Assembly: GCA_943331005.2 (NCBI GenBank) | Contig: CALQJX020000020.1 | Location: forward strand, 10,867 to 74,866 | DNA length: 64,000 nucleotides | From: Bordetella parapertussis | GTDB lineage: Bacteria > Bacteroidota > Bacteroidia > Chitinophagales > Chitinophagaceae | Direction of reading: 5' to 3' | Shown: positions 26,802-35,746 of the stretch, in pieces | Layout: each line of letters starts with the position of its first letter | Numbering within the stretch: the first letter of the stretch is position 1 | Program-made: the position numbers and the translations under genes | Notes under the pieces: model-generated | What the model saw: the letters and a program-made list of their open reading frames with translations, nothing else | Told to the model about the DNA's origin: nothing | Database searches by the model: none

Positions 26802-29021
26802 ATGAAGCGAATTTTATGTGCAGCTGCTGCTATGCAGTTGTTGAATGTCAGCCCCGTAAAATCCCAGATCAAAAATTCTGATAGCATTCAGAAACAAATA
26901 GGCATGGATGAGTACATTATCTCTGCCAATAAAATAAAAGAAAATCGTAAAGCAGTAGCACAGCAGGTGCAAATGCTGGATAGAAAACAAATAGCAGATG
27001 CACAGGCTCAAAACAGTGCAGACTTGCTTGCCAATACCATGGGTATATTTGTTCAGAAGAGCCAGATGGGCGGTGGCAGCCCTGTATTGCGCGGATTTGA
27101 GGCCAATAAAGTACTGATGGTAGTAGATGGTGTTCGTATGAATAACATTATTTATCGTGGAGGCCATCTGCAGAATATCATTACTGTTGACAATGCAATG
27201 CTAGACAGGGTAGAGGTGCTCTATGGCCCATCGTCAACTGTATATGGTAGTGATGCATTGGGTGGTGTTATCCATTTCTACACCAAACAACCGGTATTCT
27301 CTACAGACACCATAAAGGTGAAAACCGGCAATGCATATGTAAGATATGGCAGTGTGAATAATGAAATGACCGGCCATGCCGATTTTAGTATTGGTGGCAG
27401 AAAGCTATCATCTCTCACTTCCCTTACCTATTCTTCTTTCGGTGACATGATGGGCGGTAAAGCTCAGAATCCATTTTATGATGGCAATTATGGCGAACGC
27501 CCATACTACGTAGATCGTATAAATGGCAAAGACTCTCTGGTAGCCAACAGCGATAAGTACAAACAGGTGCAGAGTGGGTATAGCCAGTACGATATCATGC
27601 AAAAGATCGCCTACAGACAGAATGAACATGTATTGCACACGTTAAATCTGCAATATTCTACTTCTTCTGATATTCCTCGCTACGACAGGCTCACAGATCC
27701 GGGTACGGGTGGCAAAGGCCTGAGGTATGCACAGTGGTATTATGGTCCGCAGCAGAGGGCTATGCTAGCATACAATGTAAATGCTGATAATGATGCTTCA
27801 TTCTTTCAGCACAGACATATTGGAGTCAATTATCAGGAGATCGAAGAAAGCAGGCATAACCGCAGTTTTGGTAGCAGCAAATTGTCTCATAGGGTTGAGA
27901 ACGTGGCAGTATTCGGTATTAACATGGATGCCCAGCGTCAGGTGGGTAAACACATTATCCGTGTGGGACTGGAGCAGCAACGCAATATGCTTACCTCAAC
28001 AGCAACACAGGAAAACATAACAACCGGTGCTTCTGTGCCGCTGGATACCCGTTATCCGGACGGTGGCAGCACCATGGATAATGTGGCGGCCTATGGCTCG
28101 CATACATGGCGTATCAGCGATAAATGGACACTGAATGACGGACTTAGATTGGGTTATACTTCTTTGTCTTCTTCATTCAAGGATACCAGCTTTTTCCATT
28201 TGCCATATACCGAAGCTAAACAGAATAATTTTGTTTATTCAGGAAGCGCAGGCATTATCAATACACCCACAGATAAGTGGAAATTATCACTCATTCTTTC
28301 AACTGGTTTCCGTGTACCAAACGTAGATGATCTGGCAAAGGTTTTTGAATCTGCTGCCGGTACGCTGATAGTGCCTAATAATAAATTGGCTCCCGAAAAG
28401 ACCATCAATACAGAATTGGGTGTTACTAAAGTACTGGGTACTAAAGCCGTTTGGGAAAATGCGCTGTACTATACCCGTTACTACGATGCAATAGTGACCT
28501 CGCCGTTTACTTTCAATGGACAGGACTCTCTGATGTATGATGGCAAAATGAGCAAAGTGTTTGCCAACCAGAATGCCGGTAAGGCATACATATACGGTTT
28601 GTGGAGCAGCATACGTGCACAGGTCACAGATCATATACAGTTGAGTGGAGGTGTTACATACACGTATGGCCGTGTAGTTACAGATAGCGTTCAGCCGCTG
28701 GATCATATACCACCGGTGCAGTTGCGACTGCAGGCGATCTATACCAAAAACAAGTTGCGTGCAGACTTCTTTATCAACTATCAGGGTGCTAAGAAACTGG
28801 CAAATTACTACCTGAATGGAGAAGATAATGAACAGTATGCTACAGCAGATGGTATGCCAGCATGGATGACCGCCAATCTTCGTGTGTCATACAGGGTGCA
28901 GAAAAATATTCAGCTGCAGGCTGGTATAGATAACATACTAGATACACAGTACAGGGTATTTGCAAGCGGTATCAATGCTGCCGGTCGCAATATCTTTGGT
29001 ACGGTAAGATTCGGATTCTGA
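26802..29021 (+). CDS. TonB-dependent outer-membrane receptor
   Basis: 739 residues. A signal region is followed by a plug domain (YIISANKIKENRKAVAQQVQMLDRKQI, NTMGIFVQKSQMGGGSPVLRGFEANKVLMVVDGVRMNN, RVEVLYGPSSTVYGSDALGGVIHFYTK) and a 22-strand barrel ending in the typical terminal Phe (GRNIFGTVRFGF). There is no N-terminal carboxypeptidase-like repeat and no SusD partner, so it is not a polysaccharide SusC. The plug resembles heme/haemoglobin and metal receptors (QMGGGSP-LRGFEANK). The small His-rich membrane protein just upstream supports metal or heme uptake. No heme-binding motif was identified in the barrel. Confidence 0.92.
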   Translation: MKRILCAAAAMQLLNVSPVKSQIKNSDSIQKQIGMDEYIISANKIKENRKAVAQQVQMLDRKQIADAQAQNSADLLANTMGIFVQKSQMGGGSPVLRGFEANKVLMVVDGVRMNNIIYRGGHLQNIITVDNAMLDRVEVLYGPSSTVYGSDALGGVIHFYTKQPVFSTDTIKVKTGNAYVRYGSVNNEMTGHADFSIGGRKLSSLTSLTYSSFGDMMGGKAQNPFYDGNYGERPYYVDRINGKDSLVANSDKYKQVQSGYSQYDIMQKIAYRQNEHVLHTLNLQYSTSSDIPRYDRLTDPGTGGKGLRYAQWYYGPQQRAMLAYNVNADNDASFFQHRHIGVNYQEIEESRHNRSFGSSKLSHRVENVAVFGINMDAQRQVGKHIIRVGLEQQRNMLTSTATQENITTGASVPLDTRYPDGGSTMDNVAAYGSHTWRISDKWTLNDGLRLGYTSLSSSFKDTSFFHLPYTEAKQNNFVYSGSAGIINTPTDKWKLSLILSTGFRVPNVDDLAKVFESAAGTLIVPNNKLAPEKTINTELGVTKVLGTKAVWENALYYTRYYDAIVTSPFTFNGQDSLMYDGKMSKVFANQNAGKAYIYGLWSSIRAQVTDHIQLSGGVTYTYGRVVTDSVQPLDHIPPVQLRLQAIYTKNKLRADFFINYQGAKKLANYYLNGEDNEQYATADGMPAWMTANLRVSYRVQKNIQLQAGIDNILDTQYRVFASGINAAGRNIFGTVRFGF

Positions 29022-29033
29022 TAGGATACTTTT

Positions 29034-29073
29034 TATAAACTAAGGGGAGGCAATTGCCTCCCCTTAGTTTATA
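29034..29073. terminator. 20-bp perfect palindrome, bidirectional terminator
   Basis: A 20-bp perfect inverted repeat with no spacer (arms built on AAACTAAGGGGAGGCAA). It lies 13 bp after the receptor stop and before a convergent minus-strand operon. Confidence 0.8.
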
Positions 29074-29102
29074 AATGTTGCTGAATATGCTCAGTGTTGC
29101 TG

Positions 29103-29453
29103 CTACATTTCCAGTTCTTTTATAGGATCCCAGAAGTGGTCAGCAAAATTGATGATCACATCGTCTGCCACTTTTATACCTTCTTTTTCCAGAAGTTGTT
29201 GCATCTGCTCTGGCGGGCTGAAGTGATGTTTGCCGGTGAGCATTCCATTTCTATTTACTACTCTGTGGGCTGGTACTTTGGGCGTAAGCCCATGGCAGTT
29301 ATTCATGGCATAGCCAACTACCCGTGCGCCTGATGCAGCTCCTATGGCAGCGGCTATTGCTCCATAGGTACTTACTCTTCCTTTTGGTATGGCTCTCACC
29401 ACATCATAGATAGCATCATAAATGGGCTCCTTATTGCTGGTCTTTTTTGCCAT
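29103..29453 (-). CDS. Alkyltransferase-like protein (MGMT family, no catalytic cysteine)
   Basis: 116 residues from ATG 29453. It has the DNA-binding winged-helix core of O6-alkylguanine transferases: IYDVVRAIPKGRVSTYGAIA, GARVVGYAMNNCHG. The active-site PCHR is PAHR here (Ala62 in place of Cys), so it cannot accept an alkyl group. It then matches alkyltransferase-like proteins, which bind O6-alkylguanine and flag it for nucleotide excision repair. Downstream VVNRNGMLTGKHHF is conserved. The start overlaps the end of the DUF5522 gene by 23 nt; a longer frame to 29552 is an artefact of that overlap. Confidence 0.9.
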   Translation of the reverse strand: MAKKTSNKEPIYDAIYDVVRAIPKGRVSTYGAIAAAIGAASGARVVGYAMNNCHGLTPKVPAHRVVNRNGMLTGKHHFSPPEQMQQLLEKEGIKVADDVIINFADHFWDPIKELEM

Positions 29454-29625
29454 CGTTGCTGCGTTTGTTAAGTAGTAAGGTTCGTTTTGGTTCGGGCACC
29501 TGCTCATAATCGAAGGGGCAATTGAGGCATCCATTCCCACAGCAATAACCACGCTCTTTAAGGTAGAGTGCAGTAAATGTGAGCAAACCCTCGCGGGTGA
29601 TAATATAGTCCCTTCCTTCCTGCAT
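29431..29625 (-). CDS. DUF5522 small cysteine-rich protein
   Basis: 64 residues. It contains GLLTFTALYLKERGYCCGNGCLNCPFDYEQ. The four-cysteine CCGNGCLNC cluster before PFDY is the DUF5522 hallmark and could bind a metal or Fe-S centre. Basic tail. The function is unknown. It is sandwiched between trmB (4 bp upstream) and the alkyltransferase-like gene (23-nt overlap), so the three form one transcript. The association with a tRNA methylase and a DNA damage flag protein is suggestive only. Confidence 0.85.
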   Translation of the reverse strand: MQEGRDYIITREGLLTFTALYLKERGYCCGNGCLNCPFDYEQVPEPKRTLLLNKRSNDGKKDQQ

Positions 29626-29629
29626 TTTT

Positions 29630-30343
29630 TTATTCTTCAGTGTCCGCTGTTGATTCGTTTTCTTCGTCCATCAGCTTATTGAAGCGGCCAGTCAGTTTCA
29701 CGCCCTCCGTTGGCAACGAGAAGGAAACAAAATAGATCGTGCGGCCATCTGCAAGGTGCATTTTTTCGTAGAATGTCTGTATGCCCAGTGCTCCTTTGTT
29801 CAGGCCCTTACCATAAACATCAGCTATGTTCTCATGTACCGGGCATCCCTGTTCTGCAATGGTCTCCAGCGTAAAGTCATACAGCTCTTTTGAGTCTGTC
29901 TTCAGATTGATTCGGGCTCCTGTTTTCAGCAGCTGCTCATAAAGGTGCAGGTAGCGTGGGTGCGTCAATCTGTTCGATTCTTTTTTCAGGAACGGATCAG
30001 GGAATATGATCCAGATCTCCTCTACCTCGCCGGGGGCAAAGTAGTTGGTTATCTGTCCTATGTGTATTCTCAGGAACGCAATGTTGTCCAGCCCTTCCTG
30101 CAGTGCAGTCTTGGCTCCTGTATAGATACGGTTGCCCTTTATATCCACACCTATGAAGTTGCGGTTGCGATGTTCCCTGCCAAGGCCGGTACTGTATTCG
30201 CCCTTTCCGCAGGCAAGTTCCAGCGTTATAGGGTTGTCGTTACCGAAAAACTTATTCCAGTTGCCCTTCATATTCTCAGGGTACTGCAATACGTTCTTGT
30301 ACGTTTCTATAGCCTGGAATTTTACTAATTTCTTATGTCCCAT
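29630..30343 (-). CDS. trmB: tRNA (guanine46-N7)-methyltransferase
   Basis: 237 residues. It uses SAM to form m7G46 in the tRNA variable loop. Landmarks are PITLELACGKGEYSTGLG (SAM-binding loop), NFIGVDIKGNRI, FLRIHIGQITNYF and the signature WIIFPDPFLKKESNRLTHPRYL, where the PDP substrate-binding motif is present. The C-terminus has an acidic tail (MDEENESTADTEE). It is the first gene of a three-gene minus-strand operon and lies 54 bp downstream of leuS. Confidence 0.95.
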   Translation of the reverse strand: MGHKKLVKFQAIETYKNVLQYPENMKGNWNKFFGNDNPITLELACGKGEYSTGLGREHRNRNFIGVDIKGNRIYTGAKTALQEGLDNIAFLRIHIGQITNYFAPGEVEEIWIIFPDPFLKKESNRLTHPRYLHLYEQLLKTGARINLKTDSKELYDFTLETIAEQGCPVHENIADVYGKGLNKGALGIQTFYEKMHLADGRTIYFVSFSLPTEGVKLTGRFNKLMDEENESTADTEE

Positions 30344-30397
30344 AAATTATAAATATAGTATTGCTGCAGGGTTAGTATACCCTTGAAGCAGAGTGGT

Positions 30398-33292
30398 TTA
30401 TATCACCACGTTTATCATTTTTCCTTTTACGAAGATGAACTTCTTCGGTGTTTTCCCTTCCAGCCATTTCTGTACACTTGCATCAGCAAGTACAGCCTGT
30501 TCTATATCTGCCTGCACCGCATCTGCCGGAAATTCCAGTTCAGCACGTGTTTTGCCGTTTACAGCAACAGGATACTTAAAGCTGTTCTCTGCTATATACT
30601 TGTCTTCGTGTAGTGGGAAGGTTGCATCCAGCACAGTGCTGCTGTGTCCCAGTCCCAGCCACAGTTCTTCTGCAATATGAGGAGCAAACGGAGTAATGGC
30701 TATAGCCAAAGGCTCCAGTATAGCACGTTTGTGGCAGTTGAGTGTTGTCAGTTCATTCACACATATCATGAACTGACTTACAGATGTGTTGAAAGAGAAA
30801 CGTTCTATATCCTCACTTATTTTTTTCAATGTCTTGTGCAGGGTGCGCAATTCTGCTTCAGCCGGTGCGTCATCGGTTACTACAAATCCTTTCTGCTCAT
30901 CGGCATACAGGCGCCAGAATTTCTTCAGGAAACGATGCACACCTTCTATGCCCTTGGTGTCCCATGGCTTGCTCACATCTATGGGGCCCAGGAACATCTC
31001 ATAAATACGGAAGGTGTCTGCGCCATACTGTGCTACAATGTCGTCGGGGTTCACCACATTATACTTAGACTTCGACATTTTTTCTACTTCCGATTTACAT
31101 AAGAATTTCCCTTCTTTATTTGTTATGAATTCAGCATTTGCGTATTGAGGTTGCCATTTTTTGAAGGCTTCGATATCTAATTCAGATCCACTAACTAAGT
31201 TTACATTGACATGTATGAAGTCAAACCTATAGTTGTCAATGTAATTAATGTATGTTCCAATATTTTTAGTTTTGAGTATTTGATTAATTAGATAGGTATC
31301 ATCTTTGAATTTCATAGAGTGTTCAAATGCATCTAATGAAACAAAAACATTGGATGCAACTCCATGGTCTGGCACTGAGTGAAGATTAGCAGTTATCTTA
31401 CAGATGAATCTCGAACTGCCCTGTATCATACCCTGATTCAGCAGTTTTTTGAAAGGCTCATCAAAACCTATGTGGCCAAGATCGTAAAGGGCTTTTGTCC
31501 ACATGCGGCTATAGAGCAGATGGCCTACTGCATGTTCTGTACCTCCTATATATATATCCACCTGGTTCCAGTAATCGGTTGCGGCACGGCTTGCAAATTC
31601 GTTGCCGTTTTGCGGGTCCATGTAGCGCAGGAAGTACCAGCTGCTGCCTGCATAGCCGGGCATGGTATTTGTCTCACGGCTACCCACCGGGGTGTTCACC
31701 CATTCTTCTATATTGGCCAGCGGACCTTGTCCTTCCGGTCCGGGCTTATAGCTCTTCACATGGGGAAGTTCCACAGGTAGTGTTCCATTCACATGTTCTT
31801 CATCTGTTGCATAGGGCACATCATCTATATATACTATAGGAAATGGTTCTCCCCAATAGCGCTGGCGGCTGAAGCCCGCATCGCGCAGGCGGTAGTTGGT
31901 GCGGCGTTTTCCGGCCTGTATGGCTACCAGTGCATTAATTGCAGCATCTGTGGCTTCGGCAACAGTCATGCCTGTAAGAAAACCACTATTCTGTATCGTG
32001 CCATTCTTTTCGCTGTAGGCCTTTTCGCCATTATACTGCTCACCAAAAATATTGGTGATAGTAATGTTGAAGTGTTTGGCAAAGGCGTGGTCGCGGTCGT
32101 CTCCGCTTGGCACGGCCATTATGGCACCTGTACCATAGCCTGCCAGTACATACTCAGCTATCCATACCGGTACCCTGTTATGGGTAAGCGGGTGTATAGC
32201 ATAGGCACCAGTAAAGCAACCGGTTACCTGCTTCACCTCGCTCATGCGTTCGCGCTCAGAGCGGCTTTTTACATAGTGTTTGTATTCGTCTATAGCCTTG
32301 CGTTGCTCGTCTGTTGTTATGGTGTCTACCAGTGTGTGTTCGGGTGCCAGTACCAGAAAGTCTACACCAAAAATAGTATCGGGTCGGGTAGTGAATACAG
32401 TAATGCACTCTTTTTCGTTCAATGCAAAATCTACCGATGCGCCACTACTCTTACCGATCCAGTTGCGTTGCATTTCCTTCATGGCGTCGCTCCATTCCAG
32501 GTTGTCAAGGCTGCTTATCAGTCTGTCGGCATATTCTGTTATTCGCAGAAACCATTGGCGCATCAGTTTGCGTTCCACCGGGTGGCTGCCTCTTTCAGAT
32601 ACGCCATTCACTACTTCGTCATTGGCAAGTACTGTTCCCAGTGCCTCGCACCACCATACCTGTGCATGCCCCTGATAGGCCAGTCGGTAATGCATCAGTA
32701 CAGAGCGTTTTTCCTTGCCGCTATAGTTGTGCCAGGTTGCAGCATCAAAAGATATGCCGTCATCGCCCGGGCACGGGTGATTTATATTTCCCTCCTTTTC
32801 CAGAATGGCAGTAAGTTCAGTTAGTGGTCTTGCTTTTTGGCTGCTGCGGTCATACCAGCTATGAAATAATTGCAGGAATATCCATTGCGTCCATTTATAG
32901 TACCCGGCATCGCTGGTGCGTACCTCGCGGCTCCAGTCATAGCAGAATCCTATATTGTCCAACTGCTCGCGATAGCGGGCTATATTCTTTTCGGTTGTGT
33001 CTGCCGGGTGCTGTCCTGTTTCTATAGCATATTGTTCTGCAGGCAGGCCAAATGCGTCAAAACCCATTGGGTGCAGCACATTAAATCCCTTCAGCCTTTT
33101 GTAACGGGCATAGATGTCAGAGGCTATATAGCCAAGAGGGTGGCCCACATGCAGGCCTGCACCGCTGGGGTATGGAAACATATCCAGCACATAGCATTTT
33201 GGCTTGCTGGTATCATTGGTCACTTTATAGACCTGTTTCCTGTTCCATTCAGCTTTCCACTTCTTTTCTATTTCAGCAAAATTGTATTCCAT
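30398..33292 (-). CDS. leuS: Leucyl-tRNA synthetase
   Basis: 964 residues, longer than the ~860 of E. coli. The class Ia core has HIGH-type HVGH in PYPSGAGLHVGHPLGYIASD and KMSKS in VEKMSKSKYNVVNPDD. The CP1 editing domain has FTTRPDTIFGVDF and the GTGAIMAVPSGDDRDHAFA loop with its conserved Asp. An insertion between ~residue 634 and KMSKS (GSSRFICKITANLH ... FKKWQPQYANAEFI) occupies the leucine-specific-domain position and is the Bacteroidota form. The DNA for that insertion (about 31110-31390) is visibly more AT-rich than the rest. A further segment near residues 150-230 is also lineage-typical. Confidence 0.96.
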   Translation of the reverse strand: MEYNFAEIEKKWKAEWNRKQVYKVTNDTSKPKCYVLDMFPYPSGAGLHVGHPLGYIASDIYARYKRLKGFNVLHPMGFDAFGLPAEQYAIETGQHPADTTEKNIARYREQLDNIGFCYDWSREVRTSDAGYYKWTQWIFLQLFHSWYDRSSQKARPLTELTAILEKEGNINHPCPGDDGISFDAATWHNYSGKEKRSVLMHYRLAYQGHAQVWWCEALGTVLANDEVVNGVSERGSHPVERKLMRQWFLRITEYADRLISSLDNLEWSDAMKEMQRNWIGKSSGASVDFALNEKECITVFTTRPDTIFGVDFLVLAPEHTLVDTITTDEQRKAIDEYKHYVKSRSERERMSEVKQVTGCFTGAYAIHPLTHNRVPVWIAEYVLAGYGTGAIMAVPSGDDRDHAFAKHFNITITNIFGEQYNGEKAYSEKNGTIQNSGFLTGMTVAEATDAAINALVAIQAGKRRTNYRLRDAGFSRQRYWGEPFPIVYIDDVPYATDEEHVNGTLPVELPHVKSYKPGPEGQGPLANIEEWVNTPVGSRETNTMPGYAGSSWYFLRYMDPQNGNEFASRAATDYWNQVDIYIGGTEHAVGHLLYSRMWTKALYDLGHIGFDEPFKKLLNQGMIQGSSRFICKITANLHSVPDHGVASNVFVSLDAFEHSMKFKDDTYLINQILKTKNIGTYINYIDNYRFDFIHVNVNLVSGSELDIEAFKKWQPQYANAEFITNKEGKFLCKSEVEKMSKSKYNVVNPDDIVAQYGADTFRIYEMFLGPIDVSKPWDTKGIEGVHRFLKKFWRLYADEQKGFVVTDDAPAEAELRTLHKTLKKISEDIERFSFNTSVSQFMICVNELTTLNCHKRAILEPLAIAITPFAPHIAEELWLGLGHSSTVLDATFPLHEDKYIAENSFKYPVAVNGKTRAELEFPADAVQADIEQAVLADASVQKWLEGKTPKKFIFVKGKMINVVI

Positions 33293-33463
33293 ATATAATT
33301 ACCGTTTCTACGGTGCTATTTGTTTCAAAAGGTGGCAAAAATACAAAACTAACCCTGCCCAAGCTATTTTAACAAAAACCTTGCGGTAAGTACATTTATT
33401 GTTGCTAATTTTATTGTTGAAGAATACATGTTTGTATTCTTAATTTAAATTCTGTTTTGCCAT

Positions 33464-33871
33464 ATGAAGAAAACTACTTCTTTTATTGTTGCGCTGTTGC
33501 TATGTGCTGTTACCTCTTGGGGGCAGGGCAAATTTGCCAACTGGCCTGAGATGCAAACATTCCATACTACTTTATCTCAGACCTTCCATCCGGCAGAGGA
33601 GGGAGATCTGAAACCAATCAGAACCCGCTCGCTGGAGTTGTTGGGCAATTGCAAACAGTTGAATGCTGCCGACATACCGGGTGAATACAATACAGAAAAG
33701 ATGAGGATGACCCTGAAGCGTATGGAGAAAGAGGCCGATAAGCTGAATGCACTGGTAGTGCTCCAGGAACAGAATGCAACTATCATGAAGCAGTTAAATA
33801 TACTGCACAATACCTTTCATGATATTGTAGGTATGTGTAAAAAAGAGGAAACACCGGTAAAAAAAGACTAA
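33464..33871 (+). CDS. Small secreted helical protein, first gene of the MbnP/MbnH operon
   Basis: 135 residues. A signal peptide (FIVALLLCAVTSWGQ) is followed by an all-helical, mostly charged mature part: WPEMQTFHTTLSQTFHPAEEGDLKPIRTRS, MTLKRMEKEADKLNALVVLQEQNATIMKQL, HNTFHDIVGMCKKEE. His/Met/Cys residues are spread along the helices (FH, HPAEEGD, HNTFHD, MC), an arrangement that could bind metal. I do not recognise a named family. The stop is only 4 bp before the MbnP gene, so it belongs functionally with it. A divergent leuS lies upstream. Confidence 0.75.
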   Translation: MKKTTSFIVALLLCAVTSWGQGKFANWPEMQTFHTTLSQTFHPAEEGDLKPIRTRSLELLGNCKQLNAADIPGEYNTEKMRMTLKRMEKEADKLNALVVLQEQNATIMKQLNILHNTFHDIVGMCKKEETPVKKD

Positions 33872-33875
33872 TTGT

Positions 33876-34643
33876 ATGAGTTATTTTAAGAAGGGTATTG
33901 CTGTAGCATTGTGTGGACTGCTTTTTGCTGCGTGTACTAAAAAAGACAATCCTGATACCACAGATCCTACAGGCAACAGCATTGTAAAGCTGGAATTTAC
34001 CAATAAAGTGGGTAGTGCTAAACTATCGTTGAATGATACATGGTACACCAACGATCATGGTGACTCTTTCAAGGTGTCCAAGTTCAATTATTACATCAGC
34101 AATATAAAACTCAATAAGGCTGCAGGTGCCTATACTCAGAACGAAAGTTACCATTTGCTGCAGCAGAGTCAGGCATCTTCTCTTGTTGTGGACCTGTCAG
34201 ATGTGCCCTATAGCAAGTACACCAGTGTCACGCTTACCATTGGCGTAGATAGTCTCAGGAATGTTTCTGGTGCACAGACAGGTGCACTCGATCCAGTAAA
34301 TGGTATGTTCTGGACCTGGAATACAGGTTATATCATGCTGAAGATGGAAGGCAATTCGCCAAAGTCTCCTGCATCGGGTGGAGCATTGGTATTCCATGCA
34401 GGTGGTTTCTCGGGTGCCAATTCAGTGTTGCGTACCGTAACGCTCAATTTCCCATCAGAGATAACAGTGGCCAAAGACGGTGTGAATCATGTGCACATAG
34501 ATGCTGATGTACTTAAACTCTTTAAGTCGCCGACTTTATTCGATTTTGCTACCAGGTACAGTATCAATACTGCCGGTACAGAAGCAAAGGTTTTGGCCGA
34601 CAATTATGCCAATATGCTCTCCATAACTTATGCAGGGCTCTGA
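33876..34643 (+). CDS. MbnP-family lipoprotein
   Basis: 255 residues with a lipoprotein signal (GLLFAACTKK). The body shows MbnP features: KLEFTNKVGSAKLSLNDTWYTNDHG, FKVSKFNYYISNIKL, YTSVTLTIGVDSLRNVSGAQTGALDPVNGMFWTWNTGYIMLKMEG, and HVHIDADVLKLF. The GMFWTWNTGY segment with two Trp is the strongest signature. In methanobactin-associated MbnP the protein binds copper, and a tryptophan is oxidised to kynurenine by the di-haem partner MbnH. The neighbour here is exactly such an MbnH-like protein. No methanobactin precursor or MbnB/C genes are present, so copper acquisition independent of methanobactin is likely. Confidence 0.88.
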   Translation: MSYFKKGIAVALCGLLFAACTKKDNPDTTDPTGNSIVKLEFTNKVGSAKLSLNDTWYTNDHGDSFKVSKFNYYISNIKLNKAAGAYTQNESYHLLQQSQASSLVVDLSDVPYSKYTSVTLTIGVDSLRNVSGAQTGALDPVNGMFWTWNTGYIMLKMEGNSPKSPASGGALVFHAGGFSGANSVLRTVTLNFPSEITVAKDGVNHVHIDADVLKLFKSPTLFDFATRYSINTAGTEAKVLADNYANMLSITYAGL

Positions 34644-34677
34644 TGTAGGTAATTGCTAATGTTCGTATTTTGCATGT

Positions 34678-35727
34678 ATGAAAAAAGCGTTGTCCGTTGG
34701 TTGTGTCATCGTGTTGCTTTCTGCAATATGGATAGCAGGTTGTAAAAAGGACAATATTGATCCCGGCACCTGGCGGCCTGTCAGCTTCGTAGTGCCAAAG
34801 GGGTGGCCGCAGCCGGTATATACCTTTGCCAATAATCCGCTTACATTCGATGGTTTTGAACTGGGAAGAAAGCTGTTCTATGATGTACGGCTCTCTCGTG
34901 ATAATACTATTTCCTGTGGCAGTTGCCATCAGCAGTTCTCTGCATTTGCACACATAGATCACGATATCAGTCATGGTGTGGAAAACAGGCTGGGAACCAG
35001 AAATTCACCTGCCTTGTTCAATATAGCATGGTTTCCTTCCTTTTTCTGGGATGGTGGCGTGAACCATCTCGAGACTCAACCCATCAATCCCATACAAAAC
35101 CATCTGGAAATGGATATGACCTTGACCGAGGTTATAGACAGGGTAAATGCTGATGCAGCATACAGGGAAAGATTCAAAAAGGTCTTTGGCAATGAAACCG
35201 CCAATTCTCAGATGATTTTCAGGGCCATGTCACAGTTCATGGCTGCTATGGTTTCTTCAGATGCTAAATACGATAAGTATGTTGCCAATCCCGGAGCAGG
35301 GTATTTCAACGCACAGGAAGTGCGCGGACTTACTTTGTTCAGGCAGCATTGTGCATCTTGCCATAAAGAGCCACTGTTTACAGATTATTCTTTCCGCAAC
35401 AACGGCCTTGCACCACTTGCAAGCGTAAACGACAGTGGCAGGGCACACATAACGCTGGATATTGCCGATCTCTATAAATTTAAGGTGCCTTCTTTGCGCA
35501 ATATTGCGCTTACAAGGCCATACATGCACGATGGCCGCATAGCTACCCTGGAAGATGCAGTGGAGCACTACAGAACAGGAGTATATGCATCGGCCACTAC
35601 AGATCCTCTGGTTTCAGGACGTATATCTATGACCGCCGATGATAAAAAAGATATAATCAGTTTCCTTCAAACACTTACAGATAGTACCTTTATACATAAT
35701 ACCCTTTTTGCAGAACCTACTAAATAA
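34678..35727 (+). CDS. Di-haem cytochrome c peroxidase family protein (MbnH/MauG-like)
   Basis: 349 residues with a lipobox (WIAGC) placing it at a membrane surface. It has two c-type haem sites, CGSCH (Cys80, Cys83, His84) and CASCH (Cys225, Cys228, His229). Around them are the family motifs LGRKLFYDVRLSRDNTISC, RNSPALFNIAWFPSFFWDGG, NPIQNHLEMDM and KFKVPSLRNIALTRPYMHDGR. The family covers bacterial cytochrome c peroxidases, MauG and MbnH. Position 34 bp after an MbnP gene argues for the MbnH role, oxidising a Trp of MbnP. The next lipoprotein gene follows after 19 bp. Confidence 0.92.
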   Translation: MKKALSVGCVIVLLSAIWIAGCKKDNIDPGTWRPVSFVVPKGWPQPVYTFANNPLTFDGFELGRKLFYDVRLSRDNTISCGSCHQQFSAFAHIDHDISHGVENRLGTRNSPALFNIAWFPSFFWDGGVNHLETQPINPIQNHLEMDMTLTEVIDRVNADAAYRERFKKVFGNETANSQMIFRAMSQFMAAMVSSDAKYDKYVANPGAGYFNAQEVRGLTLFRQHCASCHKEPLFTDYSFRNNGLAPLASVNDSGRAHITLDIADLYKFKVPSLRNIALTRPYMHDGRIATLEDAVEHYRTGVYASATTDPLVSGRISMTADDKKDIISFLQTLTDSTFIHNTLFAEPTK

Positions 35728-35746
35728 CCTCATCAAAAACTATAAC

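Noticed and set aside
29453..29552. Longer N-terminus for the alkyltransferase-like protein
   Set aside because: The extra residues come from the overlapping DUF5522 gene read in another frame; ATG 29453 gives the normal family start.
31793..32824. A 343-codon plus-strand open frame inside leuS
   Set aside because: It is antisense to conserved LeuRS domains and shows no recognisable protein features; the length reflects codon bias on the coding strand.
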